Notes: generated from the sequence alone by a model not told the origin. DNA of 64,000 bases from Bartonella sp. M0177 (GCF_016102285.1 NZ_JACFOY010000001.1:1550001-1614000); one strand, 5' to 3'. Shown: positions 31,656 to 42,022, numbered from the stretch's first letter. Numbers and translations: made by a program.

Positions 31656-32126
31656 GATACCCGATTATGATTATGTGTATTTTTTGATAAATCTTTTCCG
31701 ATGATTTAACTTTGGATTTTTGTATGGTGTAGCGGAAGATGATTTGGGTCTCTTCCTGACATATCTTTAAAAATTTAGCGGCTACAATCATTTCGTCGTG
31801 AAATATGATAACCCGTTTTGATGCCAAGTTAAAAATCGGAAACGGTTTTTATATGCAAACATCAAAAATGACCGGAATGGCAACAAAAACTTCTAAGAAC
31901 AATCCTCCTTTCAAAAAGTGAGTCTTGGAAAAATCCTTTCTTGCGTAGAGCTGTGGCTTTATTGCGTGAGAAAAATAATGGTTTCATCCTTTTTATCGGC
32001 TCGGCCGAAGGCAGTGTCTTTCACCAACAGCTTGCCAAAAAGGCCAATTTTCCGGATAATTTGTTGAAATTGAAGCTTCTATCAAGGTCGTCACGAGATT
32101 TTTTTTAAAAAATATCATTTCCCTAT

Positions 32127-32155
32127 TTGCAAAACATAAATTCATTTGCTATAGC
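32127..32155 (+). promoter_or_regulatory. Promoter for tRNA-Asn
   Basis: TTGCAA (32127-32132) and TATAGC (32150-32155) with a 17-base spacer; the predicted start is about 20 bases before the tRNA. Confidence 0.5.
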
Positions 32156-32183
32156 CCTGCTGCATCACACAAGTGAGCGCCAT

Positions 32184-32258
32184 TCCCCGGTAGCTCAGTG
32201 GTAGAGCAACCGGCTGTTAACCGGTTGGTCGCTGGTTCGAATCCGGCCCGGGGAGCCA
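32184..32258 (+). tRNA. tRNA-Asn (GTT)
   Basis: 75 bases with encoded CCA. Acceptor TCCCCGG pairs with CCGGGGA, anticodon loop CTGTTAA gives GTT, T-arm GCTGGTTCGAATCCGGC is intact. Confidence 0.97.
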
Positions 32259-32835
32259 TTTAATTCTTGGCTGTTCTGGTGATGAGGTTTTCCGAAATAG
32301 CTTATTTAGACTAAACGTTCGCTGTTATGGCTTGTGTAAGAATTATACGAAATAACGGTCAGGGCAGTTTTTTTGAACTTTGAGAAATATCTTTAAAATT
32401 AATCTGTTGTTATAAAGTTTCTGGAAGTTCGCCCGTTCTTTCTTTGCAACGCGTTACAACCGTTTTTGCGCCGTTCTATTGGCATATTTCAATAAGCCAT
32501 TTTCGTGAGTTGCATCTTAATTAACCATCTGAACGAACATTGCCCTTTCAGCCATATGTTCATGCCGGTCTTTCTCACGAAACTCTTCCCCGTCACGCTC
32601 AAAACGCGAAATTATTTATCCATAAAACGGTTTTGTCACTGAAAGACAGAGCCTTTTCAAATTCCTGACCGAAGCGAGCGAAGAGGTTAAAACGCGTTGC
32701 TACCGAAAAAATTCCGATCTCTCGCGTAATTCTGTTACCCAGAGCAGTATAACGCTTGCTGCCCTAGTGATGTGGTGAGACGTTTTTTTACGATAAAAAT
32801 ATTTCCATGAGACTTCAGGAACGCCATTGAATGAT
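32259..32835. other. Gene-free spacer after tRNA-Asn
   Basis: About 580 bases with no supported gene. A minus-strand frame reaching 32700-32975 overlaps the glutathione transferase gene in another frame and is a shadow. Confidence 0.5.
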
Positions 32836-33519
32836 TTATGAATGTCTTCTGCGATCCTCTTCGCGATTGGCATAGCGATCAAGCTCCGCTTCTTCCATAG
32901 GATCTCTTTCCGGCTCTTCCAAAGCCCGCTCTTCCCATTCCCGCATTGAGGCAAGTGCAAGCAATTTTTCCACATAGTCTAGTGATTTCCGATTTAACGG
33001 AAGATTGTAGGTTCTAACACGAAAAGCCACCGGACAGAAAAATGCATCAACCGCCGTAAACTTGTCGCCTGCCAGAAACGGACCGGAAAATTCTTCAAGG
33101 CCTGACAGAAATAATTCATCCAATCTGCGAATGTCTTTTTCCAAATCCGCAGTCATTTGTTTCAACTTTGCAACAACCCCGACAGACATCGGGCATTGGG
33201 TACGCAACGATTGAAATGATGAATGCATTTCAGCGGCTGCCGAACGCGCCCACGCCCGGGCAATACGTTGTTCCGGCCAAACGGTAGCATGGCTTTCAAA
33301 CAAATATTCCGTTATTGCCAGACTATCCCATATTGTCACATTTCCATCGATCAGAACCGGAACTTTTGCAGATGGTGAAAACACCTTGAACTGATCAAAA
33401 TTATCCGGCTTGAAGCTATGCCTTATTTCCTCGAATTTTATACCGAGAGTTTTCATAAGTACCCATGGCCTTAGTGACCATGAGGAGTAATTTTTGTTAG
33501 CGATATGAAGTTGGTACAT
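32836..33519 (-). CDS. Glutathione S-transferase family protein
   Basis: 227 residues from the ATG at 33519 (MYQLHIANKNYSSWSLRPW), chosen because the thioredoxin-like domain begins directly there; the reading continues 25 residues upstream without domain support. The N-terminal domain has the putative catalytic serine region NYSSWSLRPWVLM, the cis-proline site AKVPVLIDG and the glutathione-contact DSLAITEYL. The all-alpha C-terminal domain contains FLAGDKFTAVDAFFCPV, the N-capping box of GSTs. The last 25 residues are charged (EEAELDRYANREEDRRRHS). Substrate unknown. Confidence 0.88.
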   Translation of the reverse strand: MYQLHIANKNYSSWSLRPWVLMKTLGIKFEEIRHSFKPDNFDQFKVFSPSAKVPVLIDGNVTIWDSLAITEYLFESHATVWPEQRIARAWARSAAAEMHSSFQSLRTQCPMSVGVVAKLKQMTADLEKDIRRLDELFLSGLEEFSGPFLAGDKFTAVDAFFCPVAFRVRTYNLPLNRKSLDYVEKLLALASMREWEERALEEPERDPMEEAELDRYANREEDRRRHS

Positions 33520-33843
33520 TCGGAAAGACCCTGACATTTTTAAAATAGGTTTTACAATTTTCTTGCCCGATAGAAATCCGGATAATTTTCTCATCGTCCA
33601 AGATGTTATTCATGATTGCAGCAACACCTATCGGAATATAGAAATTTTTTTAAATTCACGTCTTATTAGTCTAATAATATGACTTTTGTACCGGAAGCTA
33701 CCACTTCATCATATTCTCCCGATAAGTTAGATGAATTTTAACAAAATAAAACCTCTCCTTTTTTTAAAAAAGGAAAGGTTCTATCCCGCGTATTTCCTGT
33801 AAATTCAAGAAACGAATTTTTAGAAATATTCGAGCGAAGTTAA
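33520..33843. other. Spacer between two minus-strand genes
   Basis: 324 bases holding the terminator of the first autotransporter gene; no other feature seen. Confidence 0.5.
33741..33780 (-). terminator. Terminator downstream of the first autotransporter gene
   Basis: AACCTTTCCTTTTTT and AAAAAAGGAGAGGTT on the minus strand form a long imperfect stem, followed by TTATTTTG. Confidence 0.65.
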
Positions 33844-36800
33844 TCAGAACTGGTATTTGATCTTGATGCCGCCACCGCCGCCTTCACGTCTACCAATGAA
33901 GCCCTGACCGGTGACATCAACACTCAATGCATCAATCGTGCTTACAGGCTTCATCGAAATACCTGCTTCCACAATGCCTGTGTCACCTTCAAGCGACGGC
34001 TTGTCCAGTTTCAATCCATAAGCACGGGCTGCAACTTCACCATCAAATTCATGATCGTAAGCAATACCCACATATGGTTTGAGCTGTTGGTTATAAATCA
34101 TTGTATATCTTGTGCCGATGCGTAAACGCGAACTATCTGCTTCGTCAAAGTGCAAACGGTCACGACCGACATCAACTGTTTCGCTATCAATTCTCGTCCA
34201 GAAATAGCGGCCATAGACGTCAACCGAATTACGTTCGTCGAAATTCATGACATAACCGACACCACCATGTAGGCCGTAATAGTCCGCCCCACTGTCGTAA
34301 TCACTCCCTTGGCCGAATTCGCCCAACAAGTCATCTGTGTCGAAATCGGTATCTATATGACCGGCACGGAATGATGCTTCCGCATAAAGCCCGTCTGCCT
34401 GACCTGCGTCAAGCTTGTTAACAAGACCCAAGCCTGTACCGGCAAAATCAATCCGGCCAAGAACACCACCACCTGTATAGTGTGTGTCACCGTCACCATG
34501 AACAGATGCATAATTGGCAAAGCTGTTATAGGTGTCATATGTACCACGGCCATATTCGAAGAATGCGCCGAGCGTTACCGGATGTTTGTCTGCAAGTTCA
34601 AAGCCGGTTGCCAAGCCGACAGCCATATTGAAACCGTCAACATCTGCATGACTTCCTGTCTTGTAACGGTTCGAGCTACCGTCAATGACAAAGAACGGCA
34701 TCAAATTCATCTGCCATGGTTTATTGCCAGCCTCTGCAACAGAACTTTTGGCTGAACGAATACCGGCATTGGCTATCAAATCCGCTCCTTGATTCAAGAA
34801 GCCCAGAGATGCTGCACGTCCTTCCGAAAATGCTTTCGTTTGCGGGTTCAGACGACCCGCAAGCTCGCGATTATCGCTTTCGCCGTTAGCGTTGCTGTCA
34901 TTATCGTCAGGTTTTTCTTCTCCAATTTGCCGACTATTCAGAGTGGTTAGAACATAACCATTACCGGATTGTTCGGCCTTCATGTCATAGATGATGAAGT
35001 TACCCTGTTTAACTTCTATATGAGAGATAAGCGGCCCATTGGCAGTTTTATCAATAAGCGTAATTTTGTCGTCGACTCGTAAACGACTACCATCGTTGTC
35101 AATTGCAACTTTATGCGTCGTATTGGCAAGATTAACAGGGTTTTCGCCGGTTATGTGAACCAGAGTCACATTATTGACAACGTCCTTTGGCAGAACCCAA
35201 TTGTAATTTTCTACGTTTTCAATGCCCACCAAATCGCCGCGGAAGTGAACGAGTTTCAATGTATTGCCGGTAAAGACATCCGTGGACGATCTGACCTCGC
35301 CGTCAAAAAAACCACCATAAACGATGCCGCCGATTTTTACATTTTCACCTGTTAAAGTGATCAAATTATCCGTGGCATTGCCATTTGACGTATAACCACC
35401 ATAAACATTGCCATTAATAGTCGCATCTTCAATCGACACGCTGTTATTTGTCGCATCACCAATAAGTGTTTTACCGCCGCCGCCATAATCAGCCAACTGC
35501 GCTCCATTCTTAACAATGAGTGAATTTCCGCTTGCATTACCATTTTCAGTAACGCCTGCCATGGCAAATGTATCAACTGTGGAATTCGAGCTCACCACTA
35601 AAGTATTGTTTATTGCCAAACCATTTTTTGCATAACCACTAATGACATCATGAACTGATGCATGATCAGAAATCGTAAGTGAATTGCCTTCGGCATTACC
35701 CGTTGTTGAAGAATAGCCAGCATAAATTTCCCAAGGAACAGTCGAATTTTTAACCACTACAACATTATTTGTGACCGAGCTATTTGTTGAATAGCCCGCT
35801 ATAATCTGCCCGTTAGCCGTTACGTCGGAAACAAAAACCTGATTGCTATCAGCACCCTTATTAGCTCGCCCGCCGAAAATTTCACTTCCAACAGACCCAC
35901 CCGTAACATTTATAATGTTACGATCTGCACGACCATTTATTGCATCTCCGCCGTGAACGTATTCGCTAACAGAACCCCCGCTTACATTGACAGTGTTACC
36001 GGAGACATCACCCGATCCGCTAAATCCGCCAGTCAGATAGCCATTTACTATTGTTGTGTCGCCACTTATGGTAACGACATTATCTGTCACATTACCGGAT
36101 GTATCTGCGTTACCTCCAATAACATTTTTCAGAGCCATTCCACCGGTAATGATAACCTGATTACCTGACACACTGACAGCACTTGGATTATCGACTTTAT
36201 TATACAGTGAACGTCCGCCAAAGATATGTCCCTCTATCGTCCCTCCCGACATTTTAACCGTATTTTGTGACGCCGAGCCACCCTGTGATTGCCCGCCAAT
36301 AACACCTTCGGCATTAATGCCTCTGACATGCCCCGACTCGATTACAACCTGGTTTCCCTGCGCTATGCCATTACTACGACTTGTTGTTACGCCGCCCAAA
36401 ACTTGTCCAACATCAGCATCGCCCGAAATTTTCACCAGATTATTTTTTGCTGCGCCATTTTGTCCGACATTGTATCCGCCATAAACCTGATATGTTACAT
36501 AACTGGTGCCTGACATGCTTACGCTATTTCCGGAAGAAGAGCTACTGGCACGCCCTCCCATAACGGTACCTACTTTTGCCGATCCATATATAATGACCTT
36601 ATTATTGATGACAGCTGCTTTACTGTAAGTCCAGCCACCAGAGACAACAGCCCTTATCTCGCCGGTCGTCATAGTCACCGTATTGCCGTCAACTATACCC
36701 GTATCACCGCTGCTATAGCCCCCGTAAATATCCGATCCAATACCAAAGCTGCCGCCCTCAACCAAAACAGAATTATTTTTTATATACCCGCTCTTCGAAG

Positions 36801-37377
36801 AACCTCCAAAAATAATCCCTGTTTCTGTTCCTCCTCTGATTATCACGCTATTGTTGGATGCACCCGTTGCTCCTTGTCCACCGGTGAGATTGTCGACAAC
36901 AGTTCCCCCTGACTGCACAACAATGTTATTGTTAGCACTACCCTGCTTGGAAAAACCACCTATAACGTCGCGATCGATTTGGCCACCGGTTATAATAACC
37001 GTATTACGTTCAGCAACATAGTCGCCACCGTCCACGACTGCTCCATACACGTCCCTGTTGATTCTGGCGGTTCCCTTGATATTAACGGTGTTATCCGAAG
37101 CACCTTGAACACCCCCCGATGCCCCTGCCACGTCATAGGGAGCTTTATAATCGTCGCCTGTCAAATTATACGGGTTATCTATGGTAAGCGTATTGTTCTG
37201 AATGTCATTGGTCGGAACGACGAAGGTTTTACCATCAGCACCGAGATATCTGTCATATTCCTCTTGGGTACCATTATACACGACATCTTCAGCCCATGCA
37301 TTCGTTGTATTTGTCCCTGAAAATGCCAATATCAACGCAAAAGCCGACACTGTCGTACGAAAACATTTATTATTCAT
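33844..37377 (-). CDS. Autotransporter with repeat-rich passenger (upper-copy barrel), 1177 residues
   Basis: Type Va secreted protein. A signal peptide of about 29 residues ends AWA-ED. Residues about 60-790 form a passenger of imperfect repeats, each with an N-x-V-x-I/V strand and a GG turn (for example NTVNIKG..., VYGAVVDGGD, DVIGGFSKQG), typical of a beta-helix. A conserved stem (NYNWVLPKDVVNN, VKQGNFIIYDMKAEQSG) leads to a short Asp/Asn/Glu linker, then a 340-residue Autotransporter barrel from NRELAGRLNPQTKAFSEG to the terminal KIKYQF. The last residue is Phe, as needed for Bam insertion. The barrel is nearly identical to that of the neighbour at 38342. Likely a surface adhesin or colonisation factor; that is inference. 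Confidence 0.92.
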   Translation of the reverse strand: MNNKCFRTTVSAFALILAFSGTNTTNAWAEDVVYNGTQEEYDRYLGADGKTFVVPTNDIQNNTLTIDNPYNLTGDDYKAPYDVAGASGGVQGASDNTVNIKGTARINRDVYGAVVDGGDYVAERNTVIITGGQIDRDVIGGFSKQGSANNNIVVQSGGTVVDNLTGGQGATGASNNSVIIRGGTETGIIFGGSSKSGYIKNNSVLVEGGSFGIGSDIYGGYSSGDTGIVDGNTVTMTTGEIRAVVSGGWTYSKAAVINNKVIIYGSAKVGTVMGGRASSSSSGNSVSMSGTSYVTYQVYGGYNVGQNGAAKNNLVKISGDADVGQVLGGVTTSRSNGIAQGNQVVIESGHVRGINAEGVIGGQSQGGSASQNTVKMSGGTIEGHIFGGRSLYNKVDNPSAVSVSGNQVIITGGMALKNVIGGNADTSGNVTDNVVTISGDTTIVNGYLTGGFSGSGDVSGNTVNVSGGSVSEYVHGGDAINGRADRNIINVTGGSVGSEIFGGRANKGADSNQVFVSDVTANGQIIAGYSTNSSVTNNVVVVKNSTVPWEIYAGYSSTTGNAEGNSLTISDHASVHDVISGYAKNGLAINNTLVVSSNSTVDTFAMAGVTENGNASGNSLIVKNGAQLADYGGGGKTLIGDATNNSVSIEDATINGNVYGGYTSNGNATDNLITLTGENVKIGGIVYGGFFDGEVRSSTDVFTGNTLKLVHFRGDLVGIENVENYNWVLPKDVVNNVTLVHITGENPVNLANTTHKVAIDNDGSRLRVDDKITLIDKTANGPLISHIEVKQGNFIIYDMKAEQSGNGYVLTTLNSRQIGEEKPDDNDSNANGESDNRELAGRLNPQTKAFSEGRAASLGFLNQGADLIANAGIRSAKSSVAEAGNKPWQMNLMPFFVIDGSSNRYKTGSHADVDGFNMAVGLATGFELADKHPVTLGAFFEYGRGTYDTYNSFANYASVHGDGDTHYTGGGVLGRIDFAGTGLGLVNKLDAGQADGLYAEASFRAGHIDTDFDTDDLLGEFGQGSDYDSGADYYGLHGGVGYVMNFDERNSVDVYGRYFWTRIDSETVDVGRDRLHFDEADSSRLRIGTRYTMIYNQQLKPYVGIAYDHEFDGEVAARAYGLKLDKPSLEGDTGIVEAGISMKPVSTIDALSVDVTGQGFIGRREGGGGGIKIKYQF

Positions 37378-37450
37378 TATAAAATTGCCCCGCTTGGAAT
37401 GATTCTAATTATCGCTGAGGCCAATAGACCAGACCGAATTGAATTCAACA

Positions 37451-37480
37451 AGCATATCGCGCACATAAAATCAAGTGCAA
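37451..37480 (-). promoter_or_regulatory. Possible promoter of the first autotransporter gene, conserved in the second
   Basis: TTGCAC (37480-37475) and TATGCT (37456-37451) with an 18-base spacer on the minus strand. The block TTTATGTGCGNGNTATGCTT recurs upstream of the paralogue (42088-42104), and the leader CGGGGCANTTTT before the ATG also recurs. The conservation may only reflect recent duplication. Confidence 0.35.
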
Positions 37481-38243
37481 ACGAAAAATACAGAATTTAT
37501 GTGACTTTTTATCCGTTTTTCTGGATAAATAGACATAAACTTTTTCATTTAATATTGAACAATTTTTTATTTCTATCGAATAATTATTTTCTTAATGACG
37601 AAAATTTAAATTTATTTTTATTATCGGTTATTGTTGTTACTGGTGATTAAAAAAATTCACTCAATAGTTGATATTTTTTATCATTCACGCGTATCCCGCC
37701 TACCCCACATATCCTGCCTATCCGCCGTAGCTGGGCGATTAACGTGGTATTTTCGCGACTGAATACGAAGCGGCGAAACATAACCGGTTACGCGCCGAAC
37801 AAAAAATTTTTCGTTCGGAAAGAAGATGGGCTTATCAAATGCTGGCCTCTTTAGAACAATTGTGAAAAAGCAAAAGCGGATCGGGGATGCCTTTCCAGTA
37901 TCAACAAACTCTCGAATGTTCGCTTATATTATTTCGAGCGCAATGGACGTTTCGTTCCGGGCTTTAGACGGACTGTGCATAATGCTGAAGATTATATTGA
38001 GCGTAAAGAAAATTCAGGAATAGCTTGCCTCCCCAATTGCTGACAACCAACCATCATTTCTTGAGAAGATGCCCGCGTCGCCAGCAGAAACCGAAAAATT
38101 CTCTCTGTCAATTTGTAGAAAAAAATTCATCAACTTATTAAGTGTTCATAGTAAACAAAATTGAATAAAGTCGTTTAAATTCTTAATACCACTATATTTT
38201 GTAACAATCATAATAAAAATTCCCTTTTATATAATCATATAAT

Positions 38244-38276
38244 AAAAACCTGCACTCTTTATTTAAAGAATGCAGG
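38244..38276 (-). terminator. Terminator downstream of the second autotransporter gene
   Basis: CCTGCATTCTTT-aaat-AAAGAGTGCAGG on the minus strand makes a near-perfect 12-bp stem followed by TTTTTATT, a strong intrinsic terminator. Confidence 0.85.
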
Positions 38277-38341
38277 CTATCTTTTTATCTATTTCTCGTT
38301 TTTTTAAAAACCGTGTTACCGACAACAGCAACATCAATCGG

Positions 38342-41300
38342 TCAGAATTGGTATTCGATCTTGATGCCGCCACCGCCGCCTTCACGTCTACCAATGAAGC
38401 CCTGACCGGTGACATCAACACTCAATGCATCAATCGTGCTTACAGGCTTCATCGAAATACCTGCCTCCACAATGCCTGTGTCACCTTCAAGCGATGGCTT
38501 GTCCAGTTTCAATCCATAAGCACGGGCTGCAACTTCACCATCAAATTCATGATCGTAAGCAATACCAACATATGGTTTGAGTTGTTGATTATAAATCATT
38601 GTATATCTTGTGCCGATGCGTAAACGCGAACTATCTGCTTCGTCAAAGTGCAAACGGTCACGACCGACATCAACTGTTTCACTATCAATCTTTGTCCAGA
38701 AATAGCGGCCATAGACGTCAACCGAATTACGTTCGTCGAAATTCATGACATAACCGACACCACCATGTAGGCCGTAATAGTCCGCCCCACTGTCGTAATC
38801 ACTCCCTTGGCCGAATTCGCCCAACAAGTCATCTGTGTCGAAATCGGTATCTATATGACCGGCACGGAAAGATGCTTCCGCATAAAGCCCGTCTGCCTGA
38901 CCTGCTTCAAGCTTGTTAACCCACCCCAAGCCTGTACCGGCAAAATCAATCCGGCCAAGAACACCACCACCTGTATAGTGTGTGTCACCGTCACCATGAA
39001 CAGATGCATAATTGGCAAAGCTGTTATAGGTGTCATATGTACCACGGCCATATTCGAAGAATGCGCCGAGCGTTACCGGATGTTTGTCTGCAAGTTCAAA
39101 GCCGGTTGCCAAGCCGACAGCCATATTGAAACCGTCAACATCTGCATGACTTCCTGTCTTGTAACGGTTCGAGCTACCGTCAATGACAAAGAACGGCATC
39201 AAATTCATCTGCCATGGTTTATTGCCAGCCTCTGCAACAGAACTTCTGGCTGAACGAATACCGGCATTAGCTATCAAATCCGCACCCTGATTCAAGAAGC
39301 CCAGAGATGCTGCACGTCCTTCCGAAAATGCTTTCGTTTGCGGGTTCAGACGACCCGCAAGCTCGCGGTTGCCGTTCCCTCCCTGCTCACCATGCGTTGT
39401 ATTTCCGGTGTTGTTCGTTCCATCGATACTGCCATTATGCGAATTGCCGGTATTGGAAGTGTCGCCGGTATTGCTGCTGTCATCTCCTGTATTGTTTCCG
39501 CCGTTGGTTCCTCCATTGTTGGTATCGCCAGAGTTTTCCTCTTTAACAGCCTCACTGTTTTGAGCGGTTAGAACATAACCATCACCGGATTGTTCTGCCT
39601 TCATGTCATAGATCAGGAAATTGCCTTGTTTGACTTCCATATTAGACGCCGACGCGTTGGCAACTTTATCAATAAGCGTAATTTTGTCGCCAACGGACAG
39701 GCGATTACCGTCGCTTTCAATTGCAACAGTATGCGTCGTATTGGCAAGATTAACAGGGTTGCCGCCGGTTATGTGAACCAGAGCCTGATTATTGACAACG
39801 TCCTTTGGCAGAACCCAGTTGTAATTTTGAACGTTTTCAATGCCCCCCAACTCGCCGCGGAAGTGAACGAGGTTCAATGTATTGCCGGTAAAGACATCCC
39901 CGGCCGATCTGGTCTCGCCATCAAAAAAACCACCGTAAACAGTGCCGCCGATTTTTACATTTCCACCTGTTAAAGTGATCAAATTATTCGTGGCATTGCC
40001 ATTTGACGTAACACCACCGTAAACATTGCCATCAATAGTCGCATCTTCAATCGACACGCTGTTGTTTGTCGCATCACCAATAAGTGTTTTACCGCCTACA
40101 CCGTATCTTAATAAATGTGCTCCCCCACTAATAGTGAGCGAATTTTCGCTTACATTACCATTTTCGGAAACACCTGCCACGACGCCCTTATTAACTTCGG
40201 CTTTCGAGGTCACCAACAAAGTATTTTTTAATGCCAAGCCAGATTGTGTATAGCCGCTGATAACCACGTTTACGTTTTTGGTGTCATTCTCAGGCGATGC
40301 CTCAATTTTTGCTTCATCAGAAATCGTAAGCGAATTGCCTTCGGCGTTACCCGATCCTTCGGTATTCTCCAACTTCTCAACGTAGCCGGAAGTTATATCA
40401 CCTGTAACAGTGACCTTCTTGACCGTGACAACATTATTTGTGCTTGAACTGTTTGTTGAATAGCCCCCTGTAATCTGCCCATTGATTGTCCCGCCAGAAA
40501 CATGAACCTCATTCTTATCAGTACCCTTGTTAGCTTGACCGGCGAAAATATTGCCGCTGACAGACCCTCCGGTAACATTAATTACGTTATGATCAGCACG
40601 GCCATTCGTTGCTTGTCCCCCGACAACAAATTTCCCGACCGAACCGCCGTTTAACGTGACAGTGTTATCGGATACATCGCCCAATTTACTAAGACCGGCA
40701 ACGAGATTTCCTTTTACGTTTGTTCCGTCGCCACTCATGGTAACGGCATTACCTGTCACATTACCCGCTGTGTCGGCTCCGCCGCCCAAAACATCTTCCT
40801 CGACAGTTCCACCGGTAATGGTAACCTGATTACCTGACACGCTGACAGCATTCGGATTGTTGCCACTATATTGCGAGCGTCCGCCAATAATCCGATTCGC
40901 TACTGTCCCCCCAGACATTTCAACCGTATTTTGTTTCACTGAGCCGTGCATGGACACCCCGCCGTAGCCACGTTGAACCGCTCCCCCATTGATGACGAGT
41001 TTATTTCCTTGTGCTGTGCCATTCAGCGCAATGCCGCCCCCGGCCTCAGCGACATTGGCATTTCCCGAAATCGTTGTCACATTATTTGTTGCTGAACCAT
41101 TACCTACGTCAACTGATCCGCCATAAGCAGATGAATTTACAGTGCTGGTACCGGAAATGGTTATGCTATTTCCATCGGCAGCACCCTGTTCGGCTTCTCC
41201 AAAAATAAATCCCCCTGCAATCTGTGATGCTATTGCCGAGCCATCCATAATGACGTGATTATTGGAAACCGACGCACCCTTGGAAGATGCACCGCCTGCA

Positions 41301-42022
41301 ACCAAAACAGTAGTCGTACCGCCATTCAGGGTTAATGTGTTGTTGTCAACTACACCTGTAGCGTTCGTGTAACCGGCGAAAATATTATTTCCGTAGCTGC
41401 CACTTTTGACCACAACGGAATTATTTTTGACATCTCCACTTGATGAACTGCCACCATAAGTAACTCTGGATACTGTTCCTCCATTTAGTGTCACAGTGTT
41501 GCCAGATGCACCGGTCGCCCCAGCTCCGCCGACGATCACTCCGGCAACATTTCCTCCGGAAAACTCGACGCTGTTATTGTTGGCGCTCCCCTTGTTGGAA
41601 ACGCCGCCATCAACTTCGCCACCAATTTGACCGTCGGTTATAATAACTTTATTGCCGTCGGCAACAAAATCGCCTTCCCCGACAATTGCTCCATAAACAT
41701 CTCCGGTAACTTTCGCTTTTCCCTGGATATTAACGGTATTTCGTGAAGTAGTCCGGTTCCTTACTGATGCTCCTGCAACGGTATCGGGAGCTTTATAGTC
41801 ATCTGTCAAGTTATCCGTATTATCTATCGTGACTGTATTTCCCTGACCACTCAGGTGAGATGTCACGTAAGTTCCGTTATCTTCACTATGGTAATTGTTA
41901 TAATCAGCCTCAGTACCATTATATGTGATTTCTTCAGCCCATGCAGTGGACATATTTGCCCCTGCAACCGCCAATACCAACGTCAAAGCCGACACTGTTG
42001 TACTGAAATATTTCTTATTCAT
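38342..42022 (-). CDS. Autotransporter with repeat-rich passenger (second copy), 1226 residues
   Basis: Paralogue of the gene at 33844. The start is the ATG at 42022 (MNKKYFSTTVSALTLVLAVAG), matching the sister's start; an upstream in-frame ATG adds 27 residues unlike it. Signal peptide ends AWA-EE. The passenger has the same N-x-V-x-I...GG repeat grammar but differs in much of its sequence. The linker before the barrel is an expanded Asn/Gly/Thr/Ser low-complexity stretch of about 60 residues (NTGDDSSNTGDTSNTGNSHN...). The barrel differs from its neighbour at about five residues in 340. Probably surface-exposed; ligand unknown. Confidence 0.92.
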   Translation of the reverse strand: MNKKYFSTTVSALTLVLAVAGANMSTAWAEEITYNGTEADYNNYHSEDNGTYVTSHLSGQGNTVTIDNTDNLTDDYKAPDTVAGASVRNRTTSRNTVNIQGKAKVTGDVYGAIVGEGDFVADGNKVIITDGQIGGEVDGGVSNKGSANNNSVEFSGGNVAGVIVGGAGATGASGNTVTLNGGTVSRVTYGGSSSSGDVKNNSVVVKSGSYGNNIFAGYTNATGVVDNNTLTLNGGTTTVLVAGGASSKGASVSNNHVIMDGSAIASQIAGGFIFGEAEQGAADGNSITISGTSTVNSSAYGGSVDVGNGSATNNVTTISGNANVAEAGGGIALNGTAQGNKLVINGGAVQRGYGGVSMHGSVKQNTVEMSGGTVANRIIGGRSQYSGNNPNAVSVSGNQVTITGGTVEEDVLGGGADTAGNVTGNAVTMSGDGTNVKGNLVAGLSKLGDVSDNTVTLNGGSVGKFVVGGQATNGRADHNVINVTGGSVSGNIFAGQANKGTDKNEVHVSGGTINGQITGGYSTNSSSTNNVVTVKKVTVTGDITSGYVEKLENTEGSGNAEGNSLTISDEAKIEASPENDTKNVNVVISGYTQSGLALKNTLLVTSKAEVNKGVVAGVSENGNVSENSLTISGGAHLLRYGVGGKTLIGDATNNSVSIEDATIDGNVYGGVTSNGNATNNLITLTGGNVKIGGTVYGGFFDGETRSAGDVFTGNTLNLVHFRGELGGIENVQNYNWVLPKDVVNNQALVHITGGNPVNLANTTHTVAIESDGNRLSVGDKITLIDKVANASASNMEVKQGNFLIYDMKAEQSGDGYVLTAQNSEAVKEENSGDTNNGGTNGGNNTGDDSSNTGDTSNTGNSHNGSIDGTNNTGNTTHGEQGGNGNRELAGRLNPQTKAFSEGRAASLGFLNQGADLIANAGIRSARSSVAEAGNKPWQMNLMPFFVIDGSSNRYKTGSHADVDGFNMAVGLATGFELADKHPVTLGAFFEYGRGTYDTYNSFANYASVHGDGDTHYTGGGVLGRIDFAGTGLGWVNKLEAGQADGLYAEASFRAGHIDTDFDTDDLLGEFGQGSDYDSGADYYGLHGGVGYVMNFDERNSVDVYGRYFWTKIDSETVDVGRDRLHFDEADSSRLRIGTRYTMIYNQQLKPYVGIAYDHEFDGEVAARAYGLKLDKPSLEGDTGIVEAGISMKPVSTIDALSVDVTGQGFIGRREGGGGGIKIEYQF

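Larger units (their letters stand above)
31608..32183. other. Spacer between tRNA-Cys and tRNA-Asn with an unidentified open stretch
   Basis: Besides tRNA promoters, the plus strand is open from about 31922 to 32107 without a good start codon. The frame reads RRAVALLREKNNGF, then FIGSAEGSVFHQQLA, and ends SRDFF. It looks protein-like in composition and may be a gene relic, but I cannot name a family. Confidence 0.3.
37378..38341. other. Spacer between the two autotransporter genes
   Basis: About 960 bases, AT-rich. It holds the upstream region of the 33844 gene and the terminator of the 38342 gene. A plus-strand frame at 37826-38023 (65 residues, ending SVKKIQE) has no clear ribosome site or family and is not called; the surrounding sequence may be gene debris. 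Confidence 0.45.

Noticed and set aside
37826-38023. 65-residue frame between the autotransporter genes
   Set aside because: No family or convincing ribosome site; at most decayed sequence.
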